Below the pieces are notes generated by a model that saw only the letters and a list, made by a program, of their open reading frames with translations, was not told where the DNA came from and made no database searches. The translations under genes and the position numbers were made by a program. This document shows positions 1 through 11,537 of a stretch of 64,000 nucleotides of DNA, piece by piece. The DNA is from Sabethes cyaneus (Eukaryota; Arthropoda; Insecta; Diptera; Culicidae): contig NC_071355.1 in NCBI RefSeq assembly GCF_943734655.1, forward strand, positions 226,863,027 to 226,927,026, written 5' to 3'. Positions within the stretch are counted from its first letter, which is position 1. Each line of letters begins with the position of its first letter.

Positions 1-360
1 AAGTCACGGACCTAGAAACTATACACCCAGATGCTTACGAAACCTCATTATCTCATCATGGATGATGAAACTTACGTCAAGACGGACTTCCGGCAACTTC
101 CGTAGCTACTCTTCATCACCACCCAGCGCAAGTTTGATGTTCCGGAGTAAATAAGAAAGCAGAAACTTTCAAAGTTTGCCAAGAAATTTGACAAGCGATC
201 TGATCATATGGTAAATGTAATGCACCGTTCGTAACTACCGGGACAGCAAACGGTCAGATCTACCTGAAGGAGTGTCTACAGAAGCGTCAGTTTCCTCTGT
301 TGAAGCAACACAATGACACTACGATCTTCTGACCACATCTAGATTCGTTTGAAAAGAATC
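1..360 (+). pseudogene. Tc1-like transposase remnant, cut by window start
   Basis: The plus strand encodes scattered pieces of a Tc1/mariner-superfamily (DDE) transposase. Near 58 it reads MDDETYVKTDF, the first catalytic-Asp region of this family. Then comes a KLSKFAKKF-like stretch, and near 215-320 a piece like FVTTGTANGQIYLKECLQKR followed by a FPLLKQHNDTTIF-like segment. Stops and frameshifts interrupt it, and the expected FWPDLASxHY motif ends in a stop followed by PHLDS. The C-terminal half (PELRPIEKYW region) is not visible downstream. The 5' part lies outside the window. The same family is seen at 10,290-11,860. Non-functional. Confidence 0.8.
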
Positions 361-995
361 GGTCAACTTGTTTCTTAACAGACAGACAAAACCACCAGCG
401 TTTTAGGAAAAGGAATCCAACGTAGACTTAATCTGATGACTTCATCACCAGGACGACGATACTAGAGGATGATATTAGAGCAAAATCATCACAGCTGTTC
501 TGTCGGCAGTCGTCGCTCTCTCGCCGAGACCGCTTGGGTTTGAGTCGCTGTGTGACGCAAAACCCACAAACTCGTCCGCACCGACGCTTTTGTTCGGCTA
601 TTGGCGTCGTGCTGGAACCGACGATCCTCTTGGATAATGATAATAAATAGACAGGTTCGGAGAAAAGACGTGTTTGATTATATTAGTAAGAAAACTGATA
701 CAACAAACTATGTTCTAATGGCAACTACACCACGTGGTTGAAAAATTTCAATGCAATCTATAACAACAAAACGAACGTTGTGACGTAGTTCCCGAGTGCT
801 TCCAATACGCTGGTACAATCTACCTAACCTGTGTTTTATTATCATTGCCTTTTGGGTCACTCGTACAAGCGCTCGTCACACAGCCAAACGTGTACGCTGG
901 AGTTATGACGTCAAAGCACAAAATTGCGTTAGAAAAGAAAAAGCCCTATAACGAAGGAAAGCCCTTTCTGCTAACGTGCTGATTCTGTTCTGGCG
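361..995. other. Spacer without recognised gene
   Basis: No open frame of note and no repeat I can match elsewhere in the window. It may include the 3' remains of the adjoining Tc1-like element. Confidence 0.5.
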
Positions 996-1098
996 TGACA
1001 TTGCGATTCTCGTTTCGAGTAATTTTGGTTCGTTTCGACCACGTTAAACGAATGGGCAAAACGAACCAAAATCACTCGAAACGAGAATCGCAATGTCA
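996..1098. repeat. Short palindromic element (hairpin, ~40-bp arms)
   Basis: The left arm begins TGACATTGCGATTCTCGTTT and the right arm ends as its reverse complement at 1,098. About 40 bp pair almost perfectly (one A/T mismatch region around GAGTAATTTTGG / CCAAAATCACTC), leaving a loop of about 22 bases. The size and perfection suggest a small MITE or foldback element. I could not identify a target-site duplication with confidence. The small open frame over this interval is an artefact of the palindrome. Confidence 0.8.
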
Positions 1099-2560
1099 CC
1101 CCTGGTTTGCTGCGTGCTGCTGTTTACTCCTTGGAATGAGTTTTCCGTGTGAACTATATGAAACGCTTTGTATTGGGCTGATCGAAAGAATTACGGTACG
1201 TGGTCCTGTTGATCGGCCTTGCCCATGACTGATGTCAAATCCTAGTACCGCTATTCGGTCACAAATGTGTGGACCAATTAATGGTGTGTCCGTAGAGGTA
1301 ATGGTGTTTACGGCACTTGATTTCACTGAATTAACGTAATGCACCATGAGAAAATTTACGACATTTTTTCGGCATAATTTCGATGTATAACAAAGTAGGT
1401 AACTACAGCGTTTTTTCCGTGACATAATTTGATGTGGGTCACCCTTTATGCGGGACACCCTCTTCAAGAGACAAGCCTCAAGCTCAAGTAGGTTTATTAC
1501 GCACTGCTGAAGGCAGCAATAAAACCGATTATGCTTTTCACTGCTTAACAGCAACCGCCAAAACCTAATGAAGCTTTTCACTTTGTTCGATAAATCTGAA
1601 AAGCACAAAGCTGCTGAGTAAAAAGCTAAATCACACAAACAGCTTTATTAGCTTGAAGATAGATAGCCGTGAGAAAAGGTAAAGTTTTTCTGACGGGTCA
1701 TTCTGATCGATTTGGTTTAGAGCAACCATAATAAAATATCTGAAATTTCAAAATTTTCTTAAATTTTATCGTGCATTTTGGAATGATAAGTGGCTAAAGT
1801 TCGCGCGCCATCAAAATTTTGCAATTTTCGAAAGCCAGTTGCTTAAACAAAATAAATATATTCGATCAGTCAATCTCAATTTCTAGCAAAATGATTCTAG
1901 TTGCATTCTGACATGGAAAAGTGACTGATAACAATATTCTTTCACTCGCACTTTGCTTTGACAGTTTATTTTTGCGGGCTAAAAATAATACTAGAATGCT
2001 ATGTGGCCTCGCATAAAAAATGATTTCGGTATTTAACTCTAATATTCTTCATAACAGCAACAATAAATCTGTTTGGTCAGGCTGTTACCATATTATAATA
2101 GCACCATAAAACTAACAGTTTTATCACGGTTTGACATGCATCCGCAATAAGATCAACTTTAATTGGTGCGCCATATTGTATCAGTACGCCCCGCTTACAG
2201 TAAGTTATAAGAGATGTGTCACAGCCAACCAATTTTATTATGGTAATATAAGCAACCGCAATAAATTTGCTTTATTATCAATTTTATTATGGTTTTAGAG
2301 CTTGCTATAAGTAGTTTTGACTTGTATCATCTTGGCATTGCGCAACACCATGATAAAACCAGACATTCATACCGCAATGAAACCTTCATAAAATTTTAAT
2401 AAAACCAAGCGGCTTTAGAATTGTTACTTCGAATGTGTTCACGCGATCAGCTCGCATTGAATCCAGAAAACAAATAAAACTAATTTTCACGTAATCCTTG
2501 TCACGAAAATTACGTACTCTTAGCATTTCGGAAAAAATCTAGCAAATGATACTCGTATTT
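1099..2560. other. AT-rich spacer; recurrent ACCATAATAAA-type words
   Basis: No protein similarity recognised; the 180-residue minus-strand frame at 1,096-1,638 has no recognisable domain. Between about 1,720 and 2,400 the words ACCATAATAAA / TTTTATTATGGT and GCAATAAA recur in both orientations, suggesting decayed MITE material, but clear ends are not visible. Confidence 0.4.
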
Positions 2561-2846
2561 ACAAGTTTGGAGAAGACTTTTATAACTTTTGAGGATTGAT
2601 AAACGAAACACAGCTTGAGAAAAAACGATGGTAAAAAAATCTTATCTTCTTTCTCTTTCTTCTCTGGATATATTTTGTGTACAAAGCTCAAAAGTCTTCT
2701 CCAAATTTTTGCCAACAAAACATAAAACAGTTTGTTCTAGTGCATTGATTGGTTTCCGACAAAAAATTACATGAAGTTTGAAAATCATGTTTTTAAAGAA
2801 GCGACATTTTATTACGACGGGTTTGTTCCATGCAGCACTAGAAAAA

Positions 2847-2913
2847 TTAGTGAACATTTGAAAACGGTTCGTAATCGACTGTTTGGCGAAGTTTCCGTTT
2901 GATGTCCGAACAG
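2847..2913 (-). pseudogene. 3' end of Tc1-like transposase, separated by insertion
   Basis: On the minus strand this segment reads CSDIKRKLRQTVDYEPFSNV and then a stop, the usual C-terminal tail of a mosquito-type Tc1-like transposase. It directly continues the fragment at 4,277-4,642 when the TIR element at 2,916-4,274 and one TA copy are left out. The frame is kept exactly across the junction. The A/T-rich sequence below 2,847 is probably the 3' untranslated part of the same element. Confidence 0.8.
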
Positions 2914-2915
2914 TA

Positions 2916-4274
2916 GGGGGATTAGGGGCATAATGAGCACCCTAACTTGTTGACTGATTTAAGCACCCAAAATGACAGAATTTTTAGAGTGTCGTCATTG
3001 CAAAACATACATTCACTATCGATAATTAAAGGCATACTGTTAACAAATTGAAAAATAATTGATATGATGACGAAAATTGCAATTTAAACTTATGTTTCAA
3101 AAACTAAAAATCGGTCAGTGTGTGGGGCACAATGAGCACCCCCTGGGGCATAATAAGCACCCTTATAAACACATGCTTGAAGGGTGTATATAAGAACAAC
3201 AATCACACACACATACACACACACACTCACACACATGCATATACACATATATAAACACATACATACACATATACACATACACATACACACCCATACATGC
3301 ACAAACATAAAACGTGTCTAAACGCTGATAAAACTGTTGACCGCAAGCCGCTTAAAGGCAATTAATCCGCGGAGGTTGCCTCTGGAGCACACAAGGAAAG
3401 TTTCGAATGACGCTTAAGCTAGCTGTGTTTTAGTGTTGAAGACATATGCTTTTCCGTTTCCCTCTACCAGCTGGTATACGAGGGTTCTGATTTCACGGGT
3501 AGTAATACCGTAGCATTAAACCTCCATATACAAAATATGGACCACCAAAATATGGACAAGAGCCCAGTAGCGGGAGCGGAAACAGTTTTGAAGGAATCAA
3601 TTTGGTCCACCTCCTGCCCAGAGATTGCCCTTTCGTTTGGCCTCACATACCGAGCTAACGTCTGCCGCAGAATGCTGTGGTACTTGACGACTTGTTTTGT
3701 GAGTATTCCGTCTCGCCTTAGAGTGGTCAAGGCCACTTGCAAGGCCTTTTTTGACCAATTATGTCTTCCGGATTCTCTTGGCATATTCATACCATCACTG
3801 TAAACAAGCATTGACGCGATAAACAAAGAAACTGACAGGTTAGTTAATGTGACATAGTGCTCGTTTCACCTCACCTAAGGGTGCCCATTTCGCCCCCAGT
3901 CAAGTAGTTAAAGTAAAAATGGGTTTTTACACTATTTATAGTATAAAATCAAAACTTCAATGATGGTGAAATTTGAGATACAATGTATACATCATGTTGC
4001 AGTGTGCACTTTATAGTTTAAGATATTTAAATGATCGTAAAACCTTATTTGGTAGTGCACCAAAATTATAATTTTTTCAGCGTCTGAGAACCAAGTTGAG
4101 TTTTTTAATATAACTCCGTGTTTTAAAAGTAGAGATCACTCATTTTTTGATAAATAGATACTGTAGTACCTACAGCAGTGTTCTGCATGCCATATGATGT
4201 TACAAAATGCGTACTTTCGTAGAAAAGAGGGGTGCCCATTTCGCCCCGTGTGCTCATTATGCCCCTAATCCCCC
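2916..4274. mobile_element. TA-flanked TIR transposon (pogo-like, nonautonomous)
   Basis: Perfect inverted termini of about 25 bp: the left end starts GGGGGATTAGGGGCATAATG and the right end is its reverse complement. Each is bordered by TA (2,914-2,915 and 4,275-4,276). Removing the element and one TA restores a continuous transposase frame, so the ends are certain. Subterminal words such as GGGGCATAATGAGCACC and GGTGCCCATTTCGCCCC recur inside. A 120-residue minus-strand frame (3,464-3,826) contains a WSKKALQVALTTLRRDGIL-like stretch resembling the Psq/CENP-B helix-turn-helix of pogo-group transposases. The pogo assignment rests on that weak similarity plus the TA duplication. Confidence 0.85.
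3204..3306. repeat. CA-rich microsatellite
   Basis: Imperfect (CA)n / (CATA)n tract inside the TIR element. It makes a spurious Val/Cys/Met-rich minus-strand frame. Confidence 0.9.
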
Positions 4275-4276
4275 TA

Positions 4277-4642
4277 CATCACGGCCGTCATGTCAACTTT
4301 GTGAATGCATCTTTTGACTCTGCCAATCAACTGTTTGCAATTTGTGGTTCTCCAGTTGTTTTTGTACACCAAAGAACTCAAAATCCCGAAGAAATTTTCA
4401 CAGATTTCACTGAGACAGATTTTTCGGGTCGTGGGTTTTGGGTACAAATGGGATCGAATGGATCGAATTCAGGAACGATTGTGTTTTATTGGTGTAATGC
4501 GATGATGCTCTATCCTGCCAAAACACGTATTGTCCATCTGCATGACGTTTTTGTAGAAATGGGATGAAAATTTTCTTCAAACATTCTTCCTGTTTCGACG
4601 CCATTTGAAACAAAACTGGGTAAGCATAAACAATAAACAAAA
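4277..4642 (-). pseudogene. Tc1-like transposase, central/C-terminal part
   Basis: The minus strand reads ECLKKIFIPFLQKRH, then YVFWQDRASSHY (second catalytic Asp of the DDE triad in its FWxDxASxHY context), FLNSIHSIPFVPKTHDPKN, and, after a stop/frameshift, ENFFGILSSLVYKNNWR and RCIHKVDMTAVM. This is the usual motif order of Tc1-like elements; the third acidic residue is the E of the ENFFG motif. The N-terminal DNA-binding part is not found upstream. The final residues lie at 2,847-2,913 beyond the inserted TIR element. Several in-frame stops show it is dead. Confidence 0.85.
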
Positions 4643-7600
4643 AATATTGACAAAAAGAAGAGAGAGCACATACATATCTTCATTTCTCTCGGAGCTCGTC
4701 GAAAAAATTCGAAAAAGAAAAATGAATTTTGAAGCTATGGAAAGACTTAACAGAAATGAAAATTTAGCGAATGTTCCGGAAGCTCTCGAAGGCCAAGACG
4801 GGATTCTCGATGTTTCACCATCTGGAAGATGGAAAAATATATACTTGACATCTTTCTCTTAGGAACCATGGTCGAGTTGATTCAAAATTTCGTAAAATTT
4901 GGGTATAGCCCCAATTAGCTCAATTTCCATATGCTACGTGTACTTGTATAACGCGCTTCATATAACGCGGTCCCTATTAACCGTGTTATAGAAATATTGA
5001 CTGTATATGGACTAATGAAACAACCTAATTTTCTCAAGAGTGGCTTGACTAATTTTCACGCCCTTTGTCCTGGATTTCAAAGGAACCTAGTTTTTAACTG
5101 TTGAATATTTTGTGTGTAATCCAATTTCAAGTTGTAAAATAAAAAGTAGTTTACTTTGTATGGAAAATGGTGAGCTAGCTTGATTTTCTCGGCAACTGCG
5201 CGACCTATTTTGACGCTAAATGTCTCATTTGAAATTTGGTAGCGCCCAGTTAGCTGCGAGGTACGATGCCGGTCTAACAAGCTATTGGCTATTGGGGGAA
5301 ATTGGTTAAACTCAAAAAAGTCAAAGCCCTATCCAATCCTGTTCATGTTCTATCTGACTGATCCTAAACTTTGTGTGCAAACTGCAGCAAGGTTTTGAAG
5401 CTTCTCAGGAGTACCGCAAGATAGTAATTTAGGTCCACTGCTTATTACGCTGTTTATCGATCACTGTATCGCTGTTACTCCCGGATAACAATTTGCGTTG
5501 AGCTACGGTGGTCATTTAATGGTTTTCACAATTGATGTTCAAGTAAAATACTTTTATTGACCAACCCTACAGTTATAAACCAGGAGTGTACGGTAAATGT
5601 AAAAGATAGACTAATATTTATTTCAGCAGTTTTGTAGACACAAAGAGCATGGCGGCCCTGGATTAAAAATTAGATCGCACACTTTTATTATAAAATTTAA
5701 TATGAAAATTTAACATAAATTTAATACTAAATCTGTTAGAGGTTTTGTTCCGCTCATTATGATATACTGTAAAAATGTAAGAACGAGTAAAAATGTAACA
5801 CAACTATTTGTGACAATGTCTTAAATCATTCTCAGAATAGAAAAAGACATTATAAATGAATGTAAACATGCAAAATTGGGTATAATCTGAGAAATAACAT
5901 ATGCTAAGGTAAACACAACTTCCATTCATTCGTTGTAGAAAATATCGCCAGACGCATATGACGAATAATGCAGTAAATCATGTTTGTGAGGATTAACAAT
6001 TCGTATATTTTCAGCACAACAACCAAAGCTTGGCGATTATAGCTTTTAACAATTTTTTTCTTCGGATTTTCCATTTATAAACTCTCGGAATACTTTTTGA
6101 AGCTTCGGACATTTAGCATTGTTATTATGATGTTTTTCGCTCACATGTCGGACTCAGACCGATTCGTATACGAAGTCCACTGCCCAAGCAGGTACGTTAG
6201 CCGATTAAGGCTTCCTCTTTAGTTTGGATGCAATGTTCCGTATGTACCGCCCACCTTCCCGCAGGATCTACATTCTCTGGTTACCGAAGCAGCGCGCCGT
6301 AGAGATGCTTACATTTTAAGTACTTAGCAAACATAGTCTATTCAAACGTTCTGTTTCAGTTTTAAATTAAACGACTATCAGATCAATCACAACGACATTA
6401 ACTGTAAAAGTTTCTCTCAAAAATCATATGAATATAATATTCGAAACTGATCATCTCTATCCTCAGTCCCATACGGTGAGTAGCAACCGAGTTGTTGTTT
6501 GGGAATTAAATTTAAAAATTTCGACAATGGCCATTCGAAAGGGATTTAGTGGTACTTTTGTTTGGGCCAATCCGAAAACTCTGGCGCCGGTTACGTTGGC
6601 GGAGTGAGTGGACAACACATTCGAAGATTTTCCTTCGCATTGTGATTGTAAAAAAAAAACTTTCCCGTCAAAATCGCATATGATGACCATCTCGTCCCGA
6701 GCATCTGGCCATGCTCGGATGGTGCACTTGAGACAGCTTTCCCCGGCCAGCAATCCCTTTGCACGGTTGCATGATTATTAGTCCCTTGTTTGAAAAATGA
6801 CGCCACTTGTCGGTCACTCTGGCGACATATCGTAAATCACGGCTGAGACTTGCCAATTTCCCTCTAGCTGAAAGAGGACTACTGGCATTGGACGGAGAAA
6901 CGGAAATAATAAATCAGAACATGTTTACGGCAAGTGCTGCCCTTCGAACGGATTATCAAGATGCGTTCCAGCCCGAAGGCAGAAATAGAAAAACTTGTAA
7001 GATAGCGCACCATTTGATGTAACATTGCATATTAAATGTGTAAATTTGAAGCTTTAGAAATTTGTGGAATTTTGTTTGTTTGCTTTTCGTTTTAAAAAAT
7101 GGTTTCCAGTTACTGCTGGTAGAATTCTGATAATCTAAAGAGTAGCTTTTTACCTGTTTGGTACAAAAGCTTAGATTCCAGTCCAAAAGCATGTTATACT
7201 GGAACCAACTACTTGCCACTGTTTCTCATGGAGGTAATCAAGTTGGCGAAAATCTGAGTCTAATAATGTTACCTACCGGTATATCTGTATCTGTACATAT
7301 GCAAAGTTAGCTGGATAGTCGTGAATACTTTTCTGCAGGTCGTTGTATAATGCACCGCAGCAGACCGTGTCAGTGCGATCGTTTCGGTGTAAGGGATACA
7401 AGGATGGGACGACCGAGATAGCATTTTCGGCTCATAATATATGCATGATGGCAGCAACAGCAGCCGCTTGTGGCTTGCAATTTGAGGTATAAGACTCTGG
7501 TAACGTTTGGAAAAACCGCCTTATTAGCTTGTGGCTAAACTGATTAACATATAATAAAAGAGTGGGTATGTGGAAAAACGTGCTCGCCTCATTTCGACTC

Positions 7601-9600
7601 CGGAATGGAGCGGTTGGGTTGCTTCGCGGAACATCACAGGCAACCAGGAATGCCGTCGGGTACCTTTTTCGATACATAGATAATGTGATACTCTCTGCAG
7701 CAAGAAACATTACCGCGATGCTTTCGATGGAGGCGCATAAGTTGTGTAGGAAGCAAGGCAAAGCGCGGATAAAAAAATATTCTGCAGGTGATCGCTACAG
7801 CTCGTGCGGGTTTCACAAGTCGGCGCGACGAGTGCTTTGTTGCAAAATTTCATAATTTATTGTATCGAACAAGAGACGAGGTTCAAAGTTATAATTTTCA
7901 ATTACAGGGTGTGAGAGCTGGAAATAGTTATGAATGCAAATCGACTCCGAACATCGGTGTTGGATCGGAAGTCCAAAAAATCATTGTAATTAATAGCACC
8001 TCATAAATATGTTATTCTTCCTTGCTCCAGTTTTATTGTATTTATTAGAAGACATAAAACTATCATGCTGTAGCTTGATGTATATGTAAATATGAAAAAT
8101 ACACAATAAATTCTGTCATTACTAAAATTTAAAGCTTTCCAAGCAAAGCTTCGCTGAATTCCGAAAATCGCCCAAAATCAGTATAGCTTTATCATATTGA
8201 TATATCAATCAATACAAATCTGGTCAAATTTTGATTGCCCTGCATCAAAGCTGCCAAATAGACATGAAATATACTGATCTTAAGGCAGTTTTTGCCTTTT
8301 TGAGCATCTACCAATAATAACTATCTAAAGTCAATCGCTTGGGTACTTTTCTACACTTCGTTGGATGAGTGGAATCCTACCAACTGAATTGTACACTCCA
8401 AATGTCAAGCTGCTATAGCCTCGCCCCTAGTGTTATCCTAACATTTCCAGAGTACCTCAGGGAAGCAAATTGATACTCTTACTGTTCTCTATCTTTTTAA
8501 ATGGTGTTTGCTCATAAAATCTCTATTATCATTATGCCAAAAGAAAGACTACAGAAAATTGCAGCGGCTAGTGAAGCCAGGAATTCATTGATAGTACAAA
8601 CTCAAAATCTCAAAAGTCATCAAAAATTAAAATCAACTGTTAATAATGTCAACGCTTGATTTTTTTTTTTCTGTTTCCATCGTAAGAAGCACAAAACTCA
8701 TACCTATTTCTCCCCTTTTGATCACATTCTGTTTTGTTACATACAAATTCGTTGTTGAACTGTACAGGCATTTTCTCTCGCGATACGTAGCTGTCAGTGA
8801 GCGTGAAAGAATGAATCAATAAATTAGTCGCAAAATTAAACAAAAACACATACTTTAATTGCCTGTTTGACTAATTCTTATAAAACGTTTTACCTTCTAA
8901 TTAAGAAAATGTCGATTCCAGCGAAATAACATATAATATTTGCCATCTTAATTCATGAATGCCTGCGACTTTTTCCGCTTCAGATGTTTTCTCTAGTGGT
9001 AGACACTCTTTCGCTCTCCGGTTCGTTACACGAAATGCCTACCTGTGGAAGAAGAAAGCAAAATGCTCACAACTGAATTACGTTCACATTGCATAGCAAC
9101 GGAGACATCACATATGATAGCGAGAGAAATTCATTTGTGAGTTTGGCGCTTGTGATCATTGTTGAAATTTACTGTCGATGAAATCTCAATAAGTTTTTTG
9201 CTGCTATGAATTTCTCAACACTGGCAAGGATACGGGAGTGAGTACATTGTACACCGCTATAACTGCCTTAATGCATTTCCAAATACGGCGTTTCTACTGC
9301 TTTACAGTTTGAGCCGTCCAACCGCGTTTTATATACTAAAGTAAAGACTTCTCCAAGAAATACTCGAACGGCCGATTGTTGGATTGTGTTTGGACACCCA
9401 ACCGATGTTCTTGTTACAAACAAAACCACTGTTTCTCCACTAGCACGTAATTAGGCCGAAAAAATAGAAGCAACCGACGATGGTTTGGAAAATACACAAT
9501 TATGTTCACGTGTACTTATTCCATTCAGAAATTAAAAACTGTTAACACAGTATCACAGAACAATTCTAATTCTTTTTATCAGGGAGGAACACAAAAATTC
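4643..9600. other. Long gene-poor spacer
   Basis: No recognisable domain in any frame. Small frames at 4,605-4,862, 6,463-6,753, 6,807-7,022 and 7,562-7,855 lack family motifs, supporting codon patterns or plausible splice partners. A block around 4,930-4,990 repeats TATAACGCG-type words (possible end of a decayed DNA transposon). I see no clear host exon here. Confidence 0.5.
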
Positions 9601-9639
9601 CCATCAATTAATTTTCATTCACAAGCAAATTCATCATTA

Positions 9640-10019
9640 TTTATTTACCAGCCGAGAACCGGGGTGGCTATTGCCGTATCAAGAATTCCGCTCCATTGTA
9701 CTCGGTCCTGGGCTACTCGTCGCCAATTCGTTGCGCGTCTCGACACACGCAAGTCGGCTTCAACCTGGTCAAGCCATACAGTACGTTGGGCCCCTCTATT
9801 CCTGGGGCCAGTGGGGTTCTTGAAGAGAACGGATTTCACTACACAGTCGTCCGGCATCCTTGCGACGTGGCTGGCCCACCGTAGTCTCCCAACTTTCGCC
9901 AGGTATACGATGGGAATCTCTTCAAGCAGTGCATGTAGCTCATGATTCATACGCCTCCGCCACTCTCCGCTTTCCGTTTGTACTCCGCCAAAAATAGTCC
10001 ACAACACCTTTTGTTCAAA
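9640..10019 (-). pseudogene. LINE 3' fragment (reverse-transcriptase C-terminal region)
   Basis: The minus strand encodes the conserved C-terminal region of an endonuclease-type LINE ORF2: TIFGGVQTESGEWRRRMNHE, then LRWASHVARMPDD, and an RTVWLDQVEADLR-like stretch to a stop near 9,645. It is the same family as the copies at 19,785-21,245 and 48,964-51,555 (shared FGGVQTESGEW and MPDD motifs). The piece is 5'-truncated, as is common for LINEs, and abuts the palindromic element at 10,020. An A/T-rich tail lies just below 9,640. Confidence 0.85.
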
Positions 10020-10097
10020 TCTGGCTTTAGTTTTCAAAAGGTCGCATAATCAGCCCTTTTGCATGCATTATGCGACCTTCTGAAAACTAAGGCCAGA
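10020..10097. repeat. Palindromic MITE, 78 bp
   Basis: Begins TCTGGCTTTAGTTTTCAAAA and ends as its reverse complement. About 31 bp per arm pair with two or three mismatches around a short loop near 10,051-10,066. It sits at the 5' truncation point of the LINE fragment. Confidence 0.8.
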
Positions 10098-10289
10098 AAT
10101 ACGGCAAGTTCACGTATGTCTATTGTAAGCAAATTTACTGCTCAAGTCCGTAGACGGCAACCAGTCTGATTAGCATTTTGTACATCTTTGTGCGGCGGCG
10201 TAAGCCATTTCGATGGTCAGCCCCTGACTGCTCACTCGCTTCTACCACACTACAGTTGATAACCATCTATCTTCTCGGTGGAAAAGTGT

Positions 10290-10519
10290 AGGTTGGAGTC
10301 GCATCTGCCATTGAATGACGCAATATATTTTTGGCCTCATATCGAAATTGCCCAGTTTCATCTAGTTTACCATTCTTTTTCACCAAAAGCGCCTTCACCT
10401 CGCAAAAAAAATCGGAATCTTCTTCAGATTACGCCTGTCGATGGCCCAATATTTCTCGATTGGGCGGAGTTCAGGCATGTTCAGAGGGTTCTTGTGCACC
10501 ACCTGCGCGTTATTGACCA
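10290..10519 (-). pseudogene. Tc1-like transposase, C-terminal part
   Basis: The minus strand reads NAQVVHKNPLNMPELRPIEK followed by YWAI, the classic third-acidic-residue region of Tc1-like transposases, then degraded basic sequence (KRNLKK-like). A related stretch recurs at 27,615-27,705. The N-terminal part of the same gene resumes at 11,538 beyond the inserted Transib-like element. Frameshifts and stops are present. Confidence 0.85.
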
Positions 10520-11537
10520 CACCGCACAGTGGGGCCATTCTGGAAAAAGGCGGTCAAAAGTCGTTTCTCGCTTTTCCTGACGTTTTCGACCTGAGGTGTC
10601 ATAGGAGAAGTTTCATAAAAAAGTATTCTGCATCTAATGACAGTTTCATATAATTAGATATTAAAAGGATAACAAATTTGAAAAAATTAATTTTTTATAG
10701 GAACTAGATAGAATGATCATATGTTCGGTAAAGTTGTAGAACTTTGAATTACATTAAACTTTGCCGAATATACTAAGTATCTGCATCATATAGTTTGCGA
10801 TATATAATTGACTTTCTGTCGTGACCCCCTTAAAATCAGTTTTTACAAAAGTACCAGAACGAAAATAATTCTGCAACAGATAGTGAAACAGACGTGGATG
10901 AGGTCCTGTGAAATTATTATGAACATATACGAATAATAAAACCATGATAACTTACTAAAACCAGCATATATGTATGTAATTCATAATTGAAATAACCAAA
11001 ATGCCCTACCAGACCCGGCCAAGATTTTTGGCACATTTATACTATATTCTATGGGGGTTCAAGCGATGCAATCTTTAGCTGCCAGTAGGTGCCTATTTAC
11101 GGAAAAAATTACTTGTAAAATCGGTAAAATTTATGCTTCAAATCAATTTTTAAAGCAAATAAAGCAACAAGGTATATTTACACCTTCTAGAAAGTTAAAC
11201 GTATTTTAATAGTATCCAAAAGTTTGTAGAACATGTCGAACATGTTAGATGAGGTATTGTTTACAAAAAGTTTAAAAAACTGATATTAAGGGGGTCACGA
11301 CAGAAATTCAAAGTTCTACAACTTTGCCGAACACATGACCATGCTATCTAGTTCCTATAAAAAATTATTTTTTCCAAATTTGTTATCCCCTTAACATCTA
11401 ATTTTATATGAAAATGTCATTAGATGCAAAATACTTTTTTATGAAACTTCTCCTAAAACACCTAAGCTCGAAAACGTTAGGAAAAGCGAGAAAAGACTTT
11501 TGACCGCCTTTTTCCTGAATGGTCCCACTGTGCACCG
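10520..11537. mobile_element. Transib-like nonautonomous foldback transposon
   Basis: The element proper is 10,525-11,532 (1,008 bp), flanked by identical 5-bp CACCG copies at 10,520-10,524 and 11,533-11,537. Both termini start CACAGTGGG, and the two ends are inverted copies over roughly 230 bp (GGAAAAAGGCGGTCAAAAGT, GGAGAAGTTTCATAAAAAAG and other shared blocks), with further inverted matches around 10,800-10,830 and 11,285-11,310. CACWRTG termini with a 5-bp GC-rich duplication are the known Transib features, and the heptamer equals the RAG recombination-signal heptamer. No transposase is encoded, so it would depend on a Transib elsewhere. It is inserted in a Tc1-like transposase. Confidence 0.75.

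Noticed and set aside
1096..1638. 180-residue minus-strand frame
   Set aside because: No domain, Cys/Ser-rich translation of repeat-like DNA, starts within AT-rich sequence and ends at a palindrome.
3090..3308. Cys/Val/Met-rich small open frame on the minus strand
   Set aside because: It is a translation of the CA microsatellite inside a transposon.
4605..4862. 85-residue plus-strand frame with Arg/Lys-rich start
   Set aside because: No similarity recognised and it overlaps the end of the Tc1-like fragment on the other strand.
6463..7022. Candidate small genes on both strands
   Set aside because: No recognised domain, initiation context or splice partners; overlapping frames suggest chance.
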